Source: Streptomyces griseus (lineage in GTDB: Bacteria > Actinomycetota > Actinomycetes > Streptomycetales > Streptomycetaceae). Taken from it: a DNA stretch of 64,000 nucleotides. Location of the stretch: assembly GCF_900460065.1 (NCBI RefSeq), contig NZ_UAVD01000037.1, positions 90,343-154,342 on the forward strand, written 5' to 3'. The notes beneath the pieces are model-generated. The model had not been told where the DNA came from. It worked only from the letters and a program-made list of their open reading frames with translations, and did not search any database. The position numbers were made by a program, and so were the translations under genes. This document shows positions 49,945 to 58,434 of this stretch, piece by piece (the stretch's first letter is position 1; each line of letters opens with the position of its first letter).

Positions 49945-50415
49945 TCACCGGTCGCCGCCCCCGCCGTCGGCCTCGGACCGCAGCAGCGGGTGGATCACGC
50001 CGGGGAAGACGGTCGCCTGCACGGTCTCCTCGGCCGACCCGCCCCGGACGACGGTCTCGGCGACGCCCCAGGGCCGCCCGGAGAGGTGGATGGTCAGGGT
50101 GTACGAGGCGGAGCAGCCGGTGCACTCGTAGCGGTCGGCCCAGGTCTCGACCTCGGTGGTGGAGCCCGGGTAGCGCTTGACGTGCCGGTGGCGGGCGTGG
50201 CAGTGGTCGCAGGTCTCGCCCGGCTCGCAGGTTCCGCCACAGGGGCAGGGGACGTCGAAGGAGTCGGCGGGCGTCCAGCGCTGCACGAGGACGGCGTCGC
50301 GGGTGGCGGCGGTGTCCTTCATGGCCTTGAGGTTGCGGGCGGCGACGTTGTACGACTCGCCGGTGGCGGCCATCCGGTCGCGGATGACGTCCTTGCGTCC
50401 ACGGTTGGTCGTCAT
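49945..50415 (-). CDS. Conserved protein with Cys-rich zinc-binding segment
   Basis: A 156-residue protein I cannot name. The N terminus has a helical stretch like phage/plasmid-type ribbon or helix motifs (RKDVIRDRMAATGESYNVAARNL). In the middle, CPCGGTCEPGETCDHCHARH holds five Cys, and YECTGCSASY adds two more, suggesting a zinc-binding module. The C-terminal third (GRPWGVAETVV ... VFPGVIHPLL) is unassigned. ATG 50415 has CAGGAGGAG upstream. It is the second gene after the SIMPL gene only in position; transcription is toward it, with 57 bp between. Confidence 0.7.
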   Translation of the reverse strand: MTTNRGRKDVIRDRMAATGESYNVAARNLKAMKDTAATRDAVLVQRWTPADSFDVPCPCGGTCEPGETCDHCHARHRHVKRYPGSTTEVETWADRYECTGCSASYTLTIHLSGRPWGVAETVVRGGSAEETVQATVFPGVIHPLLRSEADGGGGDR

Positions 50416-50754
50416 GGTGCTCCTCCTGGGTTCACGCAGCCCGCCAGGAGGCCCACGAGTCGATCGGTCGTACCTCATTACGTTACCCGCCCGGCGCCGC
50501 CGCGCGGACCGGGCGGAAGGCCCGAGGCCGATGTTCGCGCCCCCGGACGGCGACGCCGGTGATCGCGGGGGCGGCCCGACCCCGCACCCCTCGCCCCCTC
50601 CGTCGGGGCGCAGCACTCCTCAGCCCGGTGCTCTGCTGAAACTGCGCATCCGAACTCGCCTGTCCCGTAGGGCCGTTAGCCTTTCCGACGGCCTGCGGTC
50701 CGTCCCTCCGGACCACTGAGCGCCCTTACCATCCCAGCGAACGAAGGCACTCCC
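50416..50754. other. Divergent non-coding region
   Basis: No gene in 339 bp. A patch of lower GC at about 50470-50490 (minus strand GTAACGTAATGAGG) probably holds the promoter of the Cys-rich protein gene. On the plus strand TAGCCT at 50677-50682 could be a -10 box for the aminopeptidase-like gene. Confidence 0.4.
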
Positions 50755-52308
50755 TTGCTCCTGAGACGAAGATGGACCTCCAAGATCGCCTTGGGCGTCG
50801 CCGCCCTGCTCACCCCCACCCTCCTCGGCACCACGGCCGCAGCCGCGCCCGCGGCCGGCCCCTCGGCGACCGCCCCGGCCGCCTCCTCCTTGAGCTGGCA
50901 GGGGTGCGGCGGTGACATCCCCGCCACCGTCCAGTGCGCGACCCTCGAGGTGCCCCTCGATCACCGCAGGCCGGGCGGCCGGAAGATCGATGTGGCACTC
51001 TCGCGGATCAAGGCCGCGGCCCCGGCCGAGCGCCGGGGCGTCCTGATCTTCAATCCGGGCGGCCCCAGCGGCTCCGGGATCTTCTACCCCTTGGCGCTCA
51101 GCGGTCTTCTGCCGCAGTCCGTGAAGGACCGGTACGACCTGATCGGTTTCGATCCGCGCGGGGTCGGCGCCAGCAGTCCGCTCGCCTGCGGCACGACGAC
51201 CGCCGACGAACGGCTGACGTACCGGCCCTACACCGAGGCGACGTTCGCCCAGGACGTCGCCTGGGCGCGCGACATCGCGGACCGGTGCCGCAACCGCAAC
51301 AAGGAGACACTCCGGCACATCACCACCCGCAACACGGCACGCGACATGGACATCGTCCGCGCGGCCCTCGGGGAACGGAGAATCTCCTACTTCGGACTGT
51401 CCTACGGGACCTACCTCGGATCCGTGTACACCCAGCTGTTCCCGCAGCGGGTCGACCGGTTCGTCCTGGACAGCGCGGTCGACCCGAAGCGGGTCTGGAG
51501 GGGCATGGGGCAGTCCTGGGCGGAGCAGGCCGAGCCCGCGTTCGACCGGTGGACGGAGTGGACCGCCCGTCATGCGGCACGGTACGGACTCGGCGACACG
51601 TCCGCCGAGGTCGAGCGGCTGTTCTGGGACATCGTCGCCCGCGCCGACCGGGAGCCGCTCGACCTCGGCGGCACCAGGTTCGACGGCGCCGAGGTCCGCG
51701 AGTACATCCGCTGGGAGATCACCCACCCCTCCGTCGCCGCCAGGACCCTGGGACTGCTCCGGGACGCCGCCGCGGGCAAGCCCGTCCCGCCCTTCCCGAC
51801 CTTCGTGCCGACCGACAACGAACTGGCGAGCTACCTCGCGATCGTGTGCGGTGACACCCGCTGGCCCACCGACCCGGCCGTCTACCGGGCCGACTCCCGG
51901 CGCGACAGCGTCCGCTACCCCCTGTACGGCGACTCCGTGTCGAACATCTTCCCGTGCGCCTACTGGGACCGCCCGGTCGAACCGGCCACCAAGATCGACA
52001 ACAAGGTTCCCGCACTCATCGTCCAGAACGCATGGGACTCGCAGACCCCCCTGGCCGCCGCACTCGGCCTGCGCCGGGCGCTGAAGGGCTCCCGGCTCGT
52101 CACCGTGGACGAGGGGCAGGGCCACGGCGTGTACGCGCTCGGCATCAGCGCCTGCGCCGACGACGTCGCCACGCGGTACCTGACCACCGGCAGGCTTCCG
52201 GCCCGGGACGTCACCTGCCGGGCCGATCCGCTCCCCGAGGCCGACTCCCGTTCCGCCTCGCCGGGCTCCGCCGCGGCACCGGCCCGCCACCCCTTCGCCG
52301 GCAGCTGA
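50755..52308 (+). CDS. Secreted alpha/beta-hydrolase, tripeptidyl aminopeptidase-like (paralogue)
   Basis: A 517-residue paralogue of the protein at 35447-37009 with the same architecture: signal peptide (start LLRRRWTSKIALGVAALL), NPGGPSGSG oxyanion motif, nucleophile GLSYGTYLGS near 215, C-terminal ALIVQNAWDSQTP with the Asp, EGQGHGVYA with the His, and the TAP-like end ACADDVATRYLTTG. It should cleave N-terminal peptides outside the cell. TTG 50755 is the only plausible start with AAGG upstream. It ends with an Ala/Pro/Ser-rich tail not found in the other copy. A palindromic terminator follows at 52357-52388. Confidence 0.87.
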   Translation: MLLRRRWTSKIALGVAALLTPTLLGTTAAAAPAAGPSATAPAASSLSWQGCGGDIPATVQCATLEVPLDHRRPGGRKIDVALSRIKAAAPAERRGVLIFNPGGPSGSGIFYPLALSGLLPQSVKDRYDLIGFDPRGVGASSPLACGTTTADERLTYRPYTEATFAQDVAWARDIADRCRNRNKETLRHITTRNTARDMDIVRAALGERRISYFGLSYGTYLGSVYTQLFPQRVDRFVLDSAVDPKRVWRGMGQSWAEQAEPAFDRWTEWTARHAARYGLGDTSAEVERLFWDIVARADREPLDLGGTRFDGAEVREYIRWEITHPSVAARTLGLLRDAAAGKPVPPFPTFVPTDNELASYLAIVCGDTRWPTDPAVYRADSRRDSVRYPLYGDSVSNIFPCAYWDRPVEPATKIDNKVPALIVQNAWDSQTPLAAALGLRRALKGSRLVTVDEGQGHGVYALGISACADDVATRYLTTGRLPARDVTCRADPLPEADSRSASPGSAAAPARHPFAGS

Positions 52309-52684
52309 GCCCCGACGGAGGCATCCCCCGGCAGAAGGCCGCCGGAGATCGTGTCGTGGGGCTGTCCGGCCCGGGCCGGACAGCCCCACCCTCGTCAGCG
52401 GGCCACCCGTGATCTCGATGCACGGGTGTCACCACCGGACCGGTGAACCGCGTCGCCGCCGGGACCTCGGCAGAGGGCCGCACCCTGTCACCCGGGGGAG
52501 TGGCTCGCGAGCGGATCGCCTCGAGGAGACTCCTGCGCCGGGTGCCCTCCTGACACGATCGGTGCCGGTTCCTGTCCGGGCGCACCACGCGGACCTGTCG
52601 GTCGTGGGCAGTTCACCGAGAAGAGGGTCCGCGTCACCGCCTTCGCCGGGGAAGCACGTTCGCACAGCCATCCGAAAGGCGACC
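52309..52684 (+). other. Non-coding stretch before the DsbA-like gene
   Basis: No gene in 376 bp apart from the terminator at 52357-52388. The last 60 bp are GC-rich with AAAGGCGA as the ribosome site of the next gene. Confidence 0.5.
52357..52388 (+). terminator. 32-bp palindromic terminator
   Basis: tggggctgtccggccc followed by its exact complement, 49 bp after the aminopeptidase stop. Confidence 0.85.
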
Positions 52685-53293
52685 ATGACGTCATCGCGTA
52701 CCCCCGTGCCGGCCAACACCACCGGCCCCGGCGGCACGGTCCTCGTCCACGGCAAGGACACCGGGGCGCCGCCCGGCCACACCCTGCGGGTCTACGCCGA
52801 TCTGCGCTGCCCCTTCTGCAAACGCATGGAACGAGGCCTCGGCCCGGTCATGGAGAAGCTGGCCGAGGAGGGCCGCGTCACCCTGGAGCACCGGTTCGCC
52901 ACGTTCATCGACGACGGGGCCGGCGGCACCGGGTCGCTGCGCGCACTGAGCGCCGTGGGAGCTGCGTCGGACGCGGGCGCCGCGACCGCCCTGCGCTACA
53001 TCCGCTCCCTGTTCGCCGCCCAACCCGCCGAGGACGACGACGCCTTCGCCGACACCGGTGTCCTGCTGCGCCTGGCCGAGGAGGTCGACGGACTGCGCGG
53101 TCCCGACTTCGACCGCAAGGTGACCGAGGGCTTCTACCTCCCCTGGGCCCGCCGTGTCTCGGCGGCCTTCGAGACCAGCGGGGTCACCGGCACGCCCACC
53201 GTGGTCTTCGACGGCCGCCCCGTCACCGTCATCAACCCCATGGGCTACGCGGTGACCCCCGAGGCGTTCCTCGCCGAGCTGAACCTGGACTGA
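52685..53293 (+). CDS. DsbA-like thioredoxin-fold protein
   Basis: A 202-residue DsbA/DSBA-type oxidoreductase with the redox motif CPFC in DLRCPFCKRME near 40-43 and the cis-Pro loop GVTGTPTVVFDG near 173-184. The helical insertion between (residues ~60-160) is the normal size. There is no signal peptide, so it may work in the cytoplasm, like FrnE-type or 2-hydroxychromene isomerase-like members. ATG 52685 follows AAAGGCGACC. Confidence 0.88.
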   Translation: MTSSRTPVPANTTGPGGTVLVHGKDTGAPPGHTLRVYADLRCPFCKRMERGLGPVMEKLAEEGRVTLEHRFATFIDDGAGGTGSLRALSAVGAASDAGAATALRYIRSLFAAQPAEDDDAFADTGVLLRLAEEVDGLRGPDFDRKVTEGFYLPWARRVSAAFETSGVTGTPTVVFDGRPVTVINPMGYAVTPEAFLAELNLD

Positions 53294-53498
53294 CGGCGCC
53301 CCGCCGGGTTCTCCCGGGGCCGGCCACACGGCTTCCCGCGTTTGCCGCGTTCTTCCGTGGGACAGGACTGTCCTGCGTCATGTGTGTGACGTCCGGCCGC
53401 AGCCATACCCAGGGCGGATATGGGTGAGTGAGCCGCTGCTTCGCGCGGCTTGGGTGCCTCGCTGGTTCACCGGTCCACCCCTGGAGAGGATTCCCCGT

Positions 53499-54227
53499 AT
53501 GAGCAGGCGATACAGAGCGCGCATAGGGTTCAGCGCTGCTGTGGCGGTGCTGATGGCGTCGCTCGCGTTACCGCAGGCGTCCGCGCGGACAGCCGACTCA
53601 GGGAGCCGTTGTTCCGGGGGGTACGTGGCCCTGACCTTCGACGACGGCCCGACGGGCACCACGGCCGCGTACCTGAAGGCGCTGCGGGACGCCGGACGGG
53701 CCAGGGCGACGTTCTTCGTGACCGGCACACTGGCCGACGGGCAGCGGGCCGGGACACGGCGGATCGTCGCCGAGGGCCATCAGGTCGGGAACCACTCCTC
53801 CACCCACCCCGATCTCGTGCAGCTCGACGCTGCCACCGCGTTCGCCGAACTCCGCGACACCAGCCGCGTCGTCCGAACTCAGACGGGCCGTGCGCCCACG
53901 CTGTTCCGGCCGCCCTTCGGGAGCACCGACGCACGGACCCGGCGGGACGCGGCCCGCCTGGGGATGACGGAGGTGATCTGGACGGCCGACACCGTCGACT
54001 GGAGCGGTATCCCCACCGAGACGATCGTGGCGAACGCGCTCACCGTGAAGCCGGGCGGCATCATCCTGATGCACGACGGTCTGCCGACGACCCTCGCCGC
54101 CATTCCGAAGATCGTCCAGGGGCTCGCCGAGCGGGGCGTGTGCCCGGGGCGGATCGTGTACTCACCCACACCGGTCGAGGCGTGGCCGGGCCTGACCTTC
54201 CACGCCAAGGCAGCGCCCTGGCGTTGA
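53499..54227 (+). CDS. Secreted polysaccharide deacetylase (NodB fold)
   Basis: A 242-residue exported deacetylase with all five NodB motifs: VALTFDDGPTG, GNHSSTHPDL with the metal His pair, FRPPFGS, TADTVDWSG and GGIILMHDG. The signal peptide spans residues 1-30 and ends near ASARTA. It should de-N-acetylate chitin-like oligosaccharides or peptidoglycan. ATG 53499 has GGAGAGGA upstream. It is a second deacetylase beside the lipoprotein at 41566-42441 and has more canonical active-site residues. Confidence 0.9.
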   Translation: MSRRYRARIGFSAAVAVLMASLALPQASARTADSGSRCSGGYVALTFDDGPTGTTAAYLKALRDAGRARATFFVTGTLADGQRAGTRRIVAEGHQVGNHSSTHPDLVQLDAATAFAELRDTSRVVRTQTGRAPTLFRPPFGSTDARTRRDAARLGMTEVIWTADTVDWSGIPTETIVANALTVKPGGIILMHDGLPTTLAAIPKIVQGLAERGVCPGRIVYSPTPVEAWPGLTFHAKAAPWR

Positions 54228-54234
54228 CGTCCGG

Positions 54235-54477
54235 GTGCCGACGAGACGCCGACCGGGGGCGGTGCCGCGCACAGCGCCCGCCCCCGCCGGCGCCCATGGG
54301 CGGTCGGGACGGCGCATGACCGCCGCGCGCTCCACCAGCCGTGAGGTCGCCGCGCCGGAGGACGGCTCCGACAGCGGGCGCGGGCTGCTGATCGTGGACG
54401 CCCTGGCCGACCGCTGGGCGGTCCTCGACCGCAACCCGGGCAAGACGGTCCGGGCGGAGCTGGACCTGCTGTACTGA
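54235..54477 (+). pseudogene. Remnant of an anti-sigma-type ATP-binding (HATPase_c) protein
   Basis: The translation from about 54320 to the stop (SREVAAPEDGSDSGRGLLIVDALADRW..., ending GKTVRAELDLLY) matches the C-terminal end of the RsbW-like ATP-binding proteins abundant in Streptomyces: GRGLL-(I/L)-V-ALADRW then GKTV-AEL. The N-terminal two thirds with the N and G1 boxes are missing; upstream is Arg/Pro/Ala-rich sequence without homology. It starts 7 bp after the deacetylase stop. Best read as the 3' relic of a deleted gene; expression of the fragment is not excluded. Confidence 0.65.
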
Positions 54478-54559
54478 CCCCCGCCCGGGTTCAGCGCTGG
54501 ATGCGAACGGATACCCGCACCTTCCGGCCTCTTCCGAGGCGTGGCGGGCCCCGGCCCCC

Positions 54560-57001
54560 TCACCCCCGCCGCACCCGCCCCGCGATCCGGCGGCCCAGCC
54601 GACCCAGGGCGCTCGACCGGTTCCAGTCGCGGAAGGCCTCCGCCCGCCCGCTGCTGCCCGTGCGGCCCACCGTCGCCTCGACCTCCGCCACGTCCTCGGC
54701 CGACATCCCGCGGACGGCGGGGCGCAAAACCTCGTCGAGGAGGGCGGCGGCCACCGGGGGCCAGGTGCGGCCCGCGTGCGGGTGGGCCGTCCAGACGGTG
54801 AAGCAGTCCGCCGCGTAGGCGGGTTGCGTGCGCAGCCGGGTGCGTACGGCTTCCGTCCGGGCCGTCCGGTCGTACGCGGCGATCAGCTCGTCGTCCTCGC
54901 CGTGGACGAAGTCGTACAGCTCGGCCCCCGGGCGGTCCGGGGCCAGCAGGCGCTCGACCAGGGCCGCGTGAGCCCGCTGCCGGAGCGCGGGGTCGACCGG
55001 CTCCGCCCGGGCGCACAGGGTGCGGACCCGCTCCGCCCAGCCGGGCTCGGGTGCTCCGGTGCGCAGTTCGCGGACGAGGTCGAGCAGCAGGAGCCCGGCC
55101 CGCTCCCGGCCGCCGATCTCCTCGGGGAAGCCGCGCAGGAGGTCGTGGGCGAGCCCGGCGGCCTCGTCCGTCCCGGCGTCGGACGGGCTGAGCGCCGCGT
55201 CCACCAGACGCGCCCACGTACCGGCCGTACGGTGCGCGTCCGAGGTGGCCGCGTCCAGCAGCAGCCGGGCCTCCCCGACCGTCGGGGCCCGGTCCTCCCA
55301 CACCAGGCCGGCCGCCGTGCGCAGGACCAGCGGCTCGGCGAAGGGGGAGAGGCCGGCCGCCCGCAGCACCCGGTGCCACACCGCCGCGCGGTCACCGCCC
55401 AGGGTCGCCATCGCCTCCGGCACCTCGGCGCACATCCGCAGATGCGGCAGCGCCTGCGTACCCGTGAACGGCAGCGTGACCCGCTCCAGGAACCGGGCCA
55501 CCGCCCCGGGGTCCCCGGGTGCGATCCGGTCCAGCGCGCCCAGCAGCGCCGTCCGCACCTCGAACTGCTCGTCCAACAGCTCCAGCAGGGCCGGCGCGAA
55601 GCCCGGCGGGCCTTCCTGCGCCGCCGCCTCCGCCAGCAGCGCGGGCGCCAGCCGGTCCACGACCCCGGGCAGCGACTCCCTGCCGTCCACGCCCAGCAGC
55701 CGGGCCACCCGCAGCAGTTGCACGGTGCGCGCCACCGAGCGCGAGCCGACGGTGTCGGCCAGTTCGGTCAGGATCTCCGGGCCCAGCCGCTCGGCGACCT
55801 CCGCCCCCTCCGGACCCTCGAACGCCTCCCGGCGCGGCAGTTCCAGGGAGCCGTTGCCGCCCCGTACCGCCTCCGTGACCAGCATCGCCGCGAGCGGGGC
55901 GGTCACCGAGGCCGGGCAACGGCCCTCCAGCGCGCCGAACAGCCGCCCCGCCGCGTCGAACTCGGCGCCCGTACGGTCGTCGACGGCGGGGGAGGTGAGG
56001 GCCTCCACCAACTGGCCCGTGCGCTTGGCGTCCAGCGCGTACGGGCGATCGGCGGCCCAACCGGCCGCCGCCGCACGCTCCTTCGGCCCGAGAACGATCC
56101 CCGCGCACAGCGCCGTCACGGCCAGCGGGCCGGCCGCGAACGGCTCCCCGGGCAGCTCCCGCGCCTCACGGAACAGCTCCGGCGACCGGCTCCGCCAGAC
56201 CCGGGCCGCCGTCGCCGCCCACACGTCGTCCGCACCGCCCACCGGGGCCCGCCCCGCGCACACGTGCACCCGCAGGCCCGCCGCCCGTGCCGTCTCCGCG
56301 TCGTCCGGCCCCACCCCCACCACCCGCGACACCGAACCCTCCGGCCGCCGGGTGTACGTGGTGAACGTCAGCCGCTCCGCGCTCTCCCTCGGCAGGGTCA
56401 CCGACGCGAGCCCCAGCCACCGGGCCACGTCCGCGCACTGCCGCTCCACCAGCACCACCGGCCCCCCGCCGGCCCCCTCCTCCGCGTCGCTCGCCCGGCG
56501 CAGATCCGCCAGCACGGCCGCGAGCCAGGGGCCGCGCGAGACGGCGAAGTCGTCGAGGCCCTCGGAGACCGGCGTCGGACCCGGCGGCAGCGTCAACGGG
56601 TCCGGTGCCGGCCCGCCCGGCGTCGCCGCCGCCCAGTGCGGCGACCGCCACGCCTCGACCGGCAGCCGGTCGTCCGGCAGCGGAACCCCCGGCGGCAGGT
56701 GCACCGCGTGCGCGTGGAACCGGACCCCCGACCCGGTGCCGCCCGTGTCCCGTACCGGGGCCGACCGGGCTATCAGTCGACTGCCGTCGGACAACACGAA
56801 GTACCCGAACGCCTGGGGCAGCGAGCGCAGTTCGCTGTCCGACGGACGGTCGGCGACGCCCCCGGGCAGTTCGTAGCGCACCAGGGGCTCGATCTCCGCC
56901 AGCAGGGCGCCCGACACCCCCGGGCCGACCGCGGTGAACCGGCCCGCCGCCCCCTCGTCCCCCGGCGCGGCGGAGGTGTAGTGCACCTGTGCAAGGCTCA
57001 T
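54560..57001 (-). CDS. GAP1-like protein (GTPase-associated protein 1)
   Basis: An 813-residue soluble protein I assign, from memory, to the GTPase-associated protein 1 group of Streptomyces: N-terminal domain MSLAQVHYTSAAPGDEG ... GRFTAVGPGVS ... RFHAHAVHLP (about 1-130), a middle domain with FTTYTRRPEGSVSRVVGV (about 215-235), and a long helical C-terminal half of alpha-helical repeats. These proteins usually accompany a GTPase, adaptor and other members of a putative conflict or membrane-trafficking system; none of those partners is seen here. ATG 57001 with GAAGAGG upstream. No catalytic motif. Confidence 0.65.
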   Translation of the reverse strand: MSLAQVHYTSAAPGDEGAAGRFTAVGPGVSGALLAEIEPLVRYELPGGVADRPSDSELRSLPQAFGYFVLSDGSRLIARSAPVRDTGGTGSGVRFHAHAVHLPPGVPLPDDRLPVEAWRSPHWAAATPGGPAPDPLTLPPGPTPVSEGLDDFAVSRGPWLAAVLADLRRASDAEEGAGGGPVVLVERQCADVARWLGLASVTLPRESAERLTFTTYTRRPEGSVSRVVGVGPDDAETARAAGLRVHVCAGRAPVGGADDVWAATAARVWRSRSPELFREARELPGEPFAAGPLAVTALCAGIVLGPKERAAAAGWAADRPYALDAKRTGQLVEALTSPAVDDRTGAEFDAAGRLFGALEGRCPASVTAPLAAMLVTEAVRGGNGSLELPRREAFEGPEGAEVAERLGPEILTELADTVGSRSVARTVQLLRVARLLGVDGRESLPGVVDRLAPALLAEAAAQEGPPGFAPALLELLDEQFEVRTALLGALDRIAPGDPGAVARFLERVTLPFTGTQALPHLRMCAEVPEAMATLGGDRAAVWHRVLRAAGLSPFAEPLVLRTAAGLVWEDRAPTVGEARLLLDAATSDAHRTAGTWARLVDAALSPSDAGTDEAAGLAHDLLRGFPEEIGGRERAGLLLLDLVRELRTGAPEPGWAERVRTLCARAEPVDPALRQRAHAALVERLLAPDRPGAELYDFVHGEDDELIAAYDRTARTEAVRTRLRTQPAYAADCFTVWTAHPHAGRTWPPVAAALLDEVLRPAVRGMSAEDVAEVEATVGRTGSSGRAEAFRDWNRSSALGRLGRRIAGRVRRG

Positions 57002-57417
57002 CTGTCGGCCCTCTTCGTCCTGCCGCGCCCGATTCCCCGTGCCCACCCCGTACGGCTGGGGTCGGGGGGAGAAGTCCGCAGCCGCGGGGGCGACGTTATC
57101 AAGGACGGGGACCGAATCCCTACGCTGCGTCAGGCGCTGGCCCGAGGGCGGCCGTACGACGTCGGCCCCATGGGCGACGTGAGGCTCACCGCGGGGGTGG
57201 CCGAGGACCACGACACCGGCGGCGACGGGCCCGACGCCCTCGTCGAAGCGCGTCGGCGCCTTCCTGGCCGAGGCCGACCGAGGGAGAGGGGGGCGGGCCC
57301 GACGCACCGAGGGGTGCGGGCATGTTCCGACGAGGTAACAGTCCCTCAGCGCCCCCCGCCCGCCCTACCGGGCGAACCTATGATCGACGCGGCGTCGAGG
57401 AGGAACGGGGAAACGCT
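57002..57417. other. Divergent non-coding region
   Basis: 416 bp between the divergent GAP1-like and lipoprotein genes. Both strands are open over parts of it but neither has a ribosome site or recognisable motif. A gaggagg at 57398-57405 precedes the lipoprotein start. Confidence 0.45.
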
Positions 57418-58425
57418 GTGACCTGTCACGTGCCGTTAGGGCGTGCTTCGGAAGTCCCGCCTTCTCGGCGGCGTCCGGCACGCACGCTCGCCGCGTTGTC
57501 GGGATCACCCCGGTACAACCAGTATCGGGGCGGCCCTCCGCCGTGCGATCGCACGCACCGGACGCCGCCGAGTCCGCCCTCAGGGCGGACGGCGCTCCTT
57601 CCGAAACCCGCCCGGGGAGGGGTCCGGTACGCGCTGCCCCTGACCCTGGTGACCGTGCTGCTCGCCGGCTGCTCCGGCGCGCCGGACGACCCGGGGAAGG
57701 CGGGGGAACGCGACGCTTCGACGAGCGCGAGCGCAAGCCCGGACCCCGGCGGCGGCACCGGTACCGGGCCGTCGCCCGAGGAGGCGCTCGTCCCCGACCC
57801 CGCCCGGCTCCCGAAGACCCGGGCCGAGGCACGCGACCTCATCGACCGCGTCATCGCCGGCCCCGACAGCTTCGGCCCCGGGGTGGTGAAGCGGAGCCCC
57901 TACGAGAGCGACCCCGCGACCTGGCCCGTCCTCGGCGAGGACTGCGTCTGGCAGCAGCGAAAGCCCGCGCCCAGCGTCCTGGCCACCCTCACCCGGTCGT
58001 TCGAGGTCCCCGCCGAGGGGGGGAAGGGACCGGTGCGCCTCGGCGCCGTCGTCACCGTGCACCGCACCCGCTCCGACGCGACCTGGGAGATGGCGGAGTC
58101 GATCGAGGAGAGCATGCGCTGCCCCACCCAGCAGTTGCGCGAGGGCGAACAGATCGGCTCCATGATCGCCGGGGCGCTCCTCGGCGGCGAGGCCACGCAG
58201 ACCACCTCCGAGGACTCCCTCAGCGAGCTGGGGGAGTACCGGAGCGCCGAGCTCGGCGGACCGCACCACTACTTCTGGCAGCAGGCGCAGACCCTTCAGT
58301 TCACCGTGGCCGTGACCGGAAAGGGGGCGAAGGGGCGCACCGAGCGGGAGATCGACGCCCTCGTCGTCCACGCGCAGGGCACCATGCTGGCCCGGCTGGA
58401 ATCCGCCGTCGAGAAGCAGAGCTGA
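57418..58425 (+). CDS. Lipoprotein with an inserted N-terminal segment
   Basis: A predicted 335-residue protein. A hydrophobic signal core and lipobox (LTLVTVLLAGCSG) lie at about residues 73-85, far from the start, where lipoproteins have 20-30 residues. The codons between about 7 and 65 lie in a palindromic, MITE-like element of 177 bp (57437-57613, exactly 59 codons). If the element is removed the start MTCHVPW joins directly to a normal signal peptide (GGVRYALPLTLV...). After the lipobox come a Ser/Ala/Gly linker and an unassigned domain with LIDRVIAGPDSFGPGVV, DCVWQQ, RCPTQQL. It is 9 bp from the first kinase gene and may be co-transcribed. Whether the long form is still exported is unknown. 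Confidence 0.7.
   Translation: MTCHVPLGRASEVPPSRRRPARTLAALSGSPRYNQYRGGPPPCDRTHRTPPSPPSGRTALLPKPARGGVRYALPLTLVTVLLAGCSGAPDDPGKAGERDASTSASASPDPGGGTGTGPSPEEALVPDPARLPKTRAEARDLIDRVIAGPDSFGPGVVKRSPYESDPATWPVLGEDCVWQQRKPAPSVLATLTRSFEVPAEGGKGPVRLGAVVTVHRTRSDATWEMAESIEESMRCPTQQLREGEQIGSMIAGALLGGEATQTTSEDSLSELGEYRSAELGGPHHYFWQQAQTLQFTVAVTGKGAKGRTEREIDALVVHAQGTMLARLESAVEKQS
57437..57613. mobile_element. 177-bp palindromic MITE-like element inside the lipoprotein gene
   Basis: The ends are related inverted repeats (tagggcgtgcttcggaag at 57437-57454; cttccgaaacccgccc at 57598-57613). Inside is a perfect 15-bp inverted repeat (57464-57478 and 57558-57572), a central foldback around ccccggtac / gtatcgggg, and a small ccgccc-tca-gggcgg hairpin. 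No ORF of its own. Length is a multiple of three, so the host gene stays in frame. I recall similar cttcggaag-ended elements in Streptomyces; copies elsewhere were not checked. Confidence 0.6.
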
Positions 58426-58434
58426 GGCCGGGCG

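Noticed and set aside
53294..53340. Terminator after the DsbA-like gene
   Set aside because: Only a bulged gccccgccggg / cccggggc hairpin is visible; too imperfect to call.
57002..57417. Coding extension of the GAP1-like or lipoprotein genes into the divergent gap
   Set aside because: Frames are open but ribosome sites and recognised N termini lie at 57001 and 57418.
54776..57421. 881-aa open frame antisense to the GAP1-like gene
   Set aside because: GC-driven shadow with Arg/Gln/Gly-rich composition.
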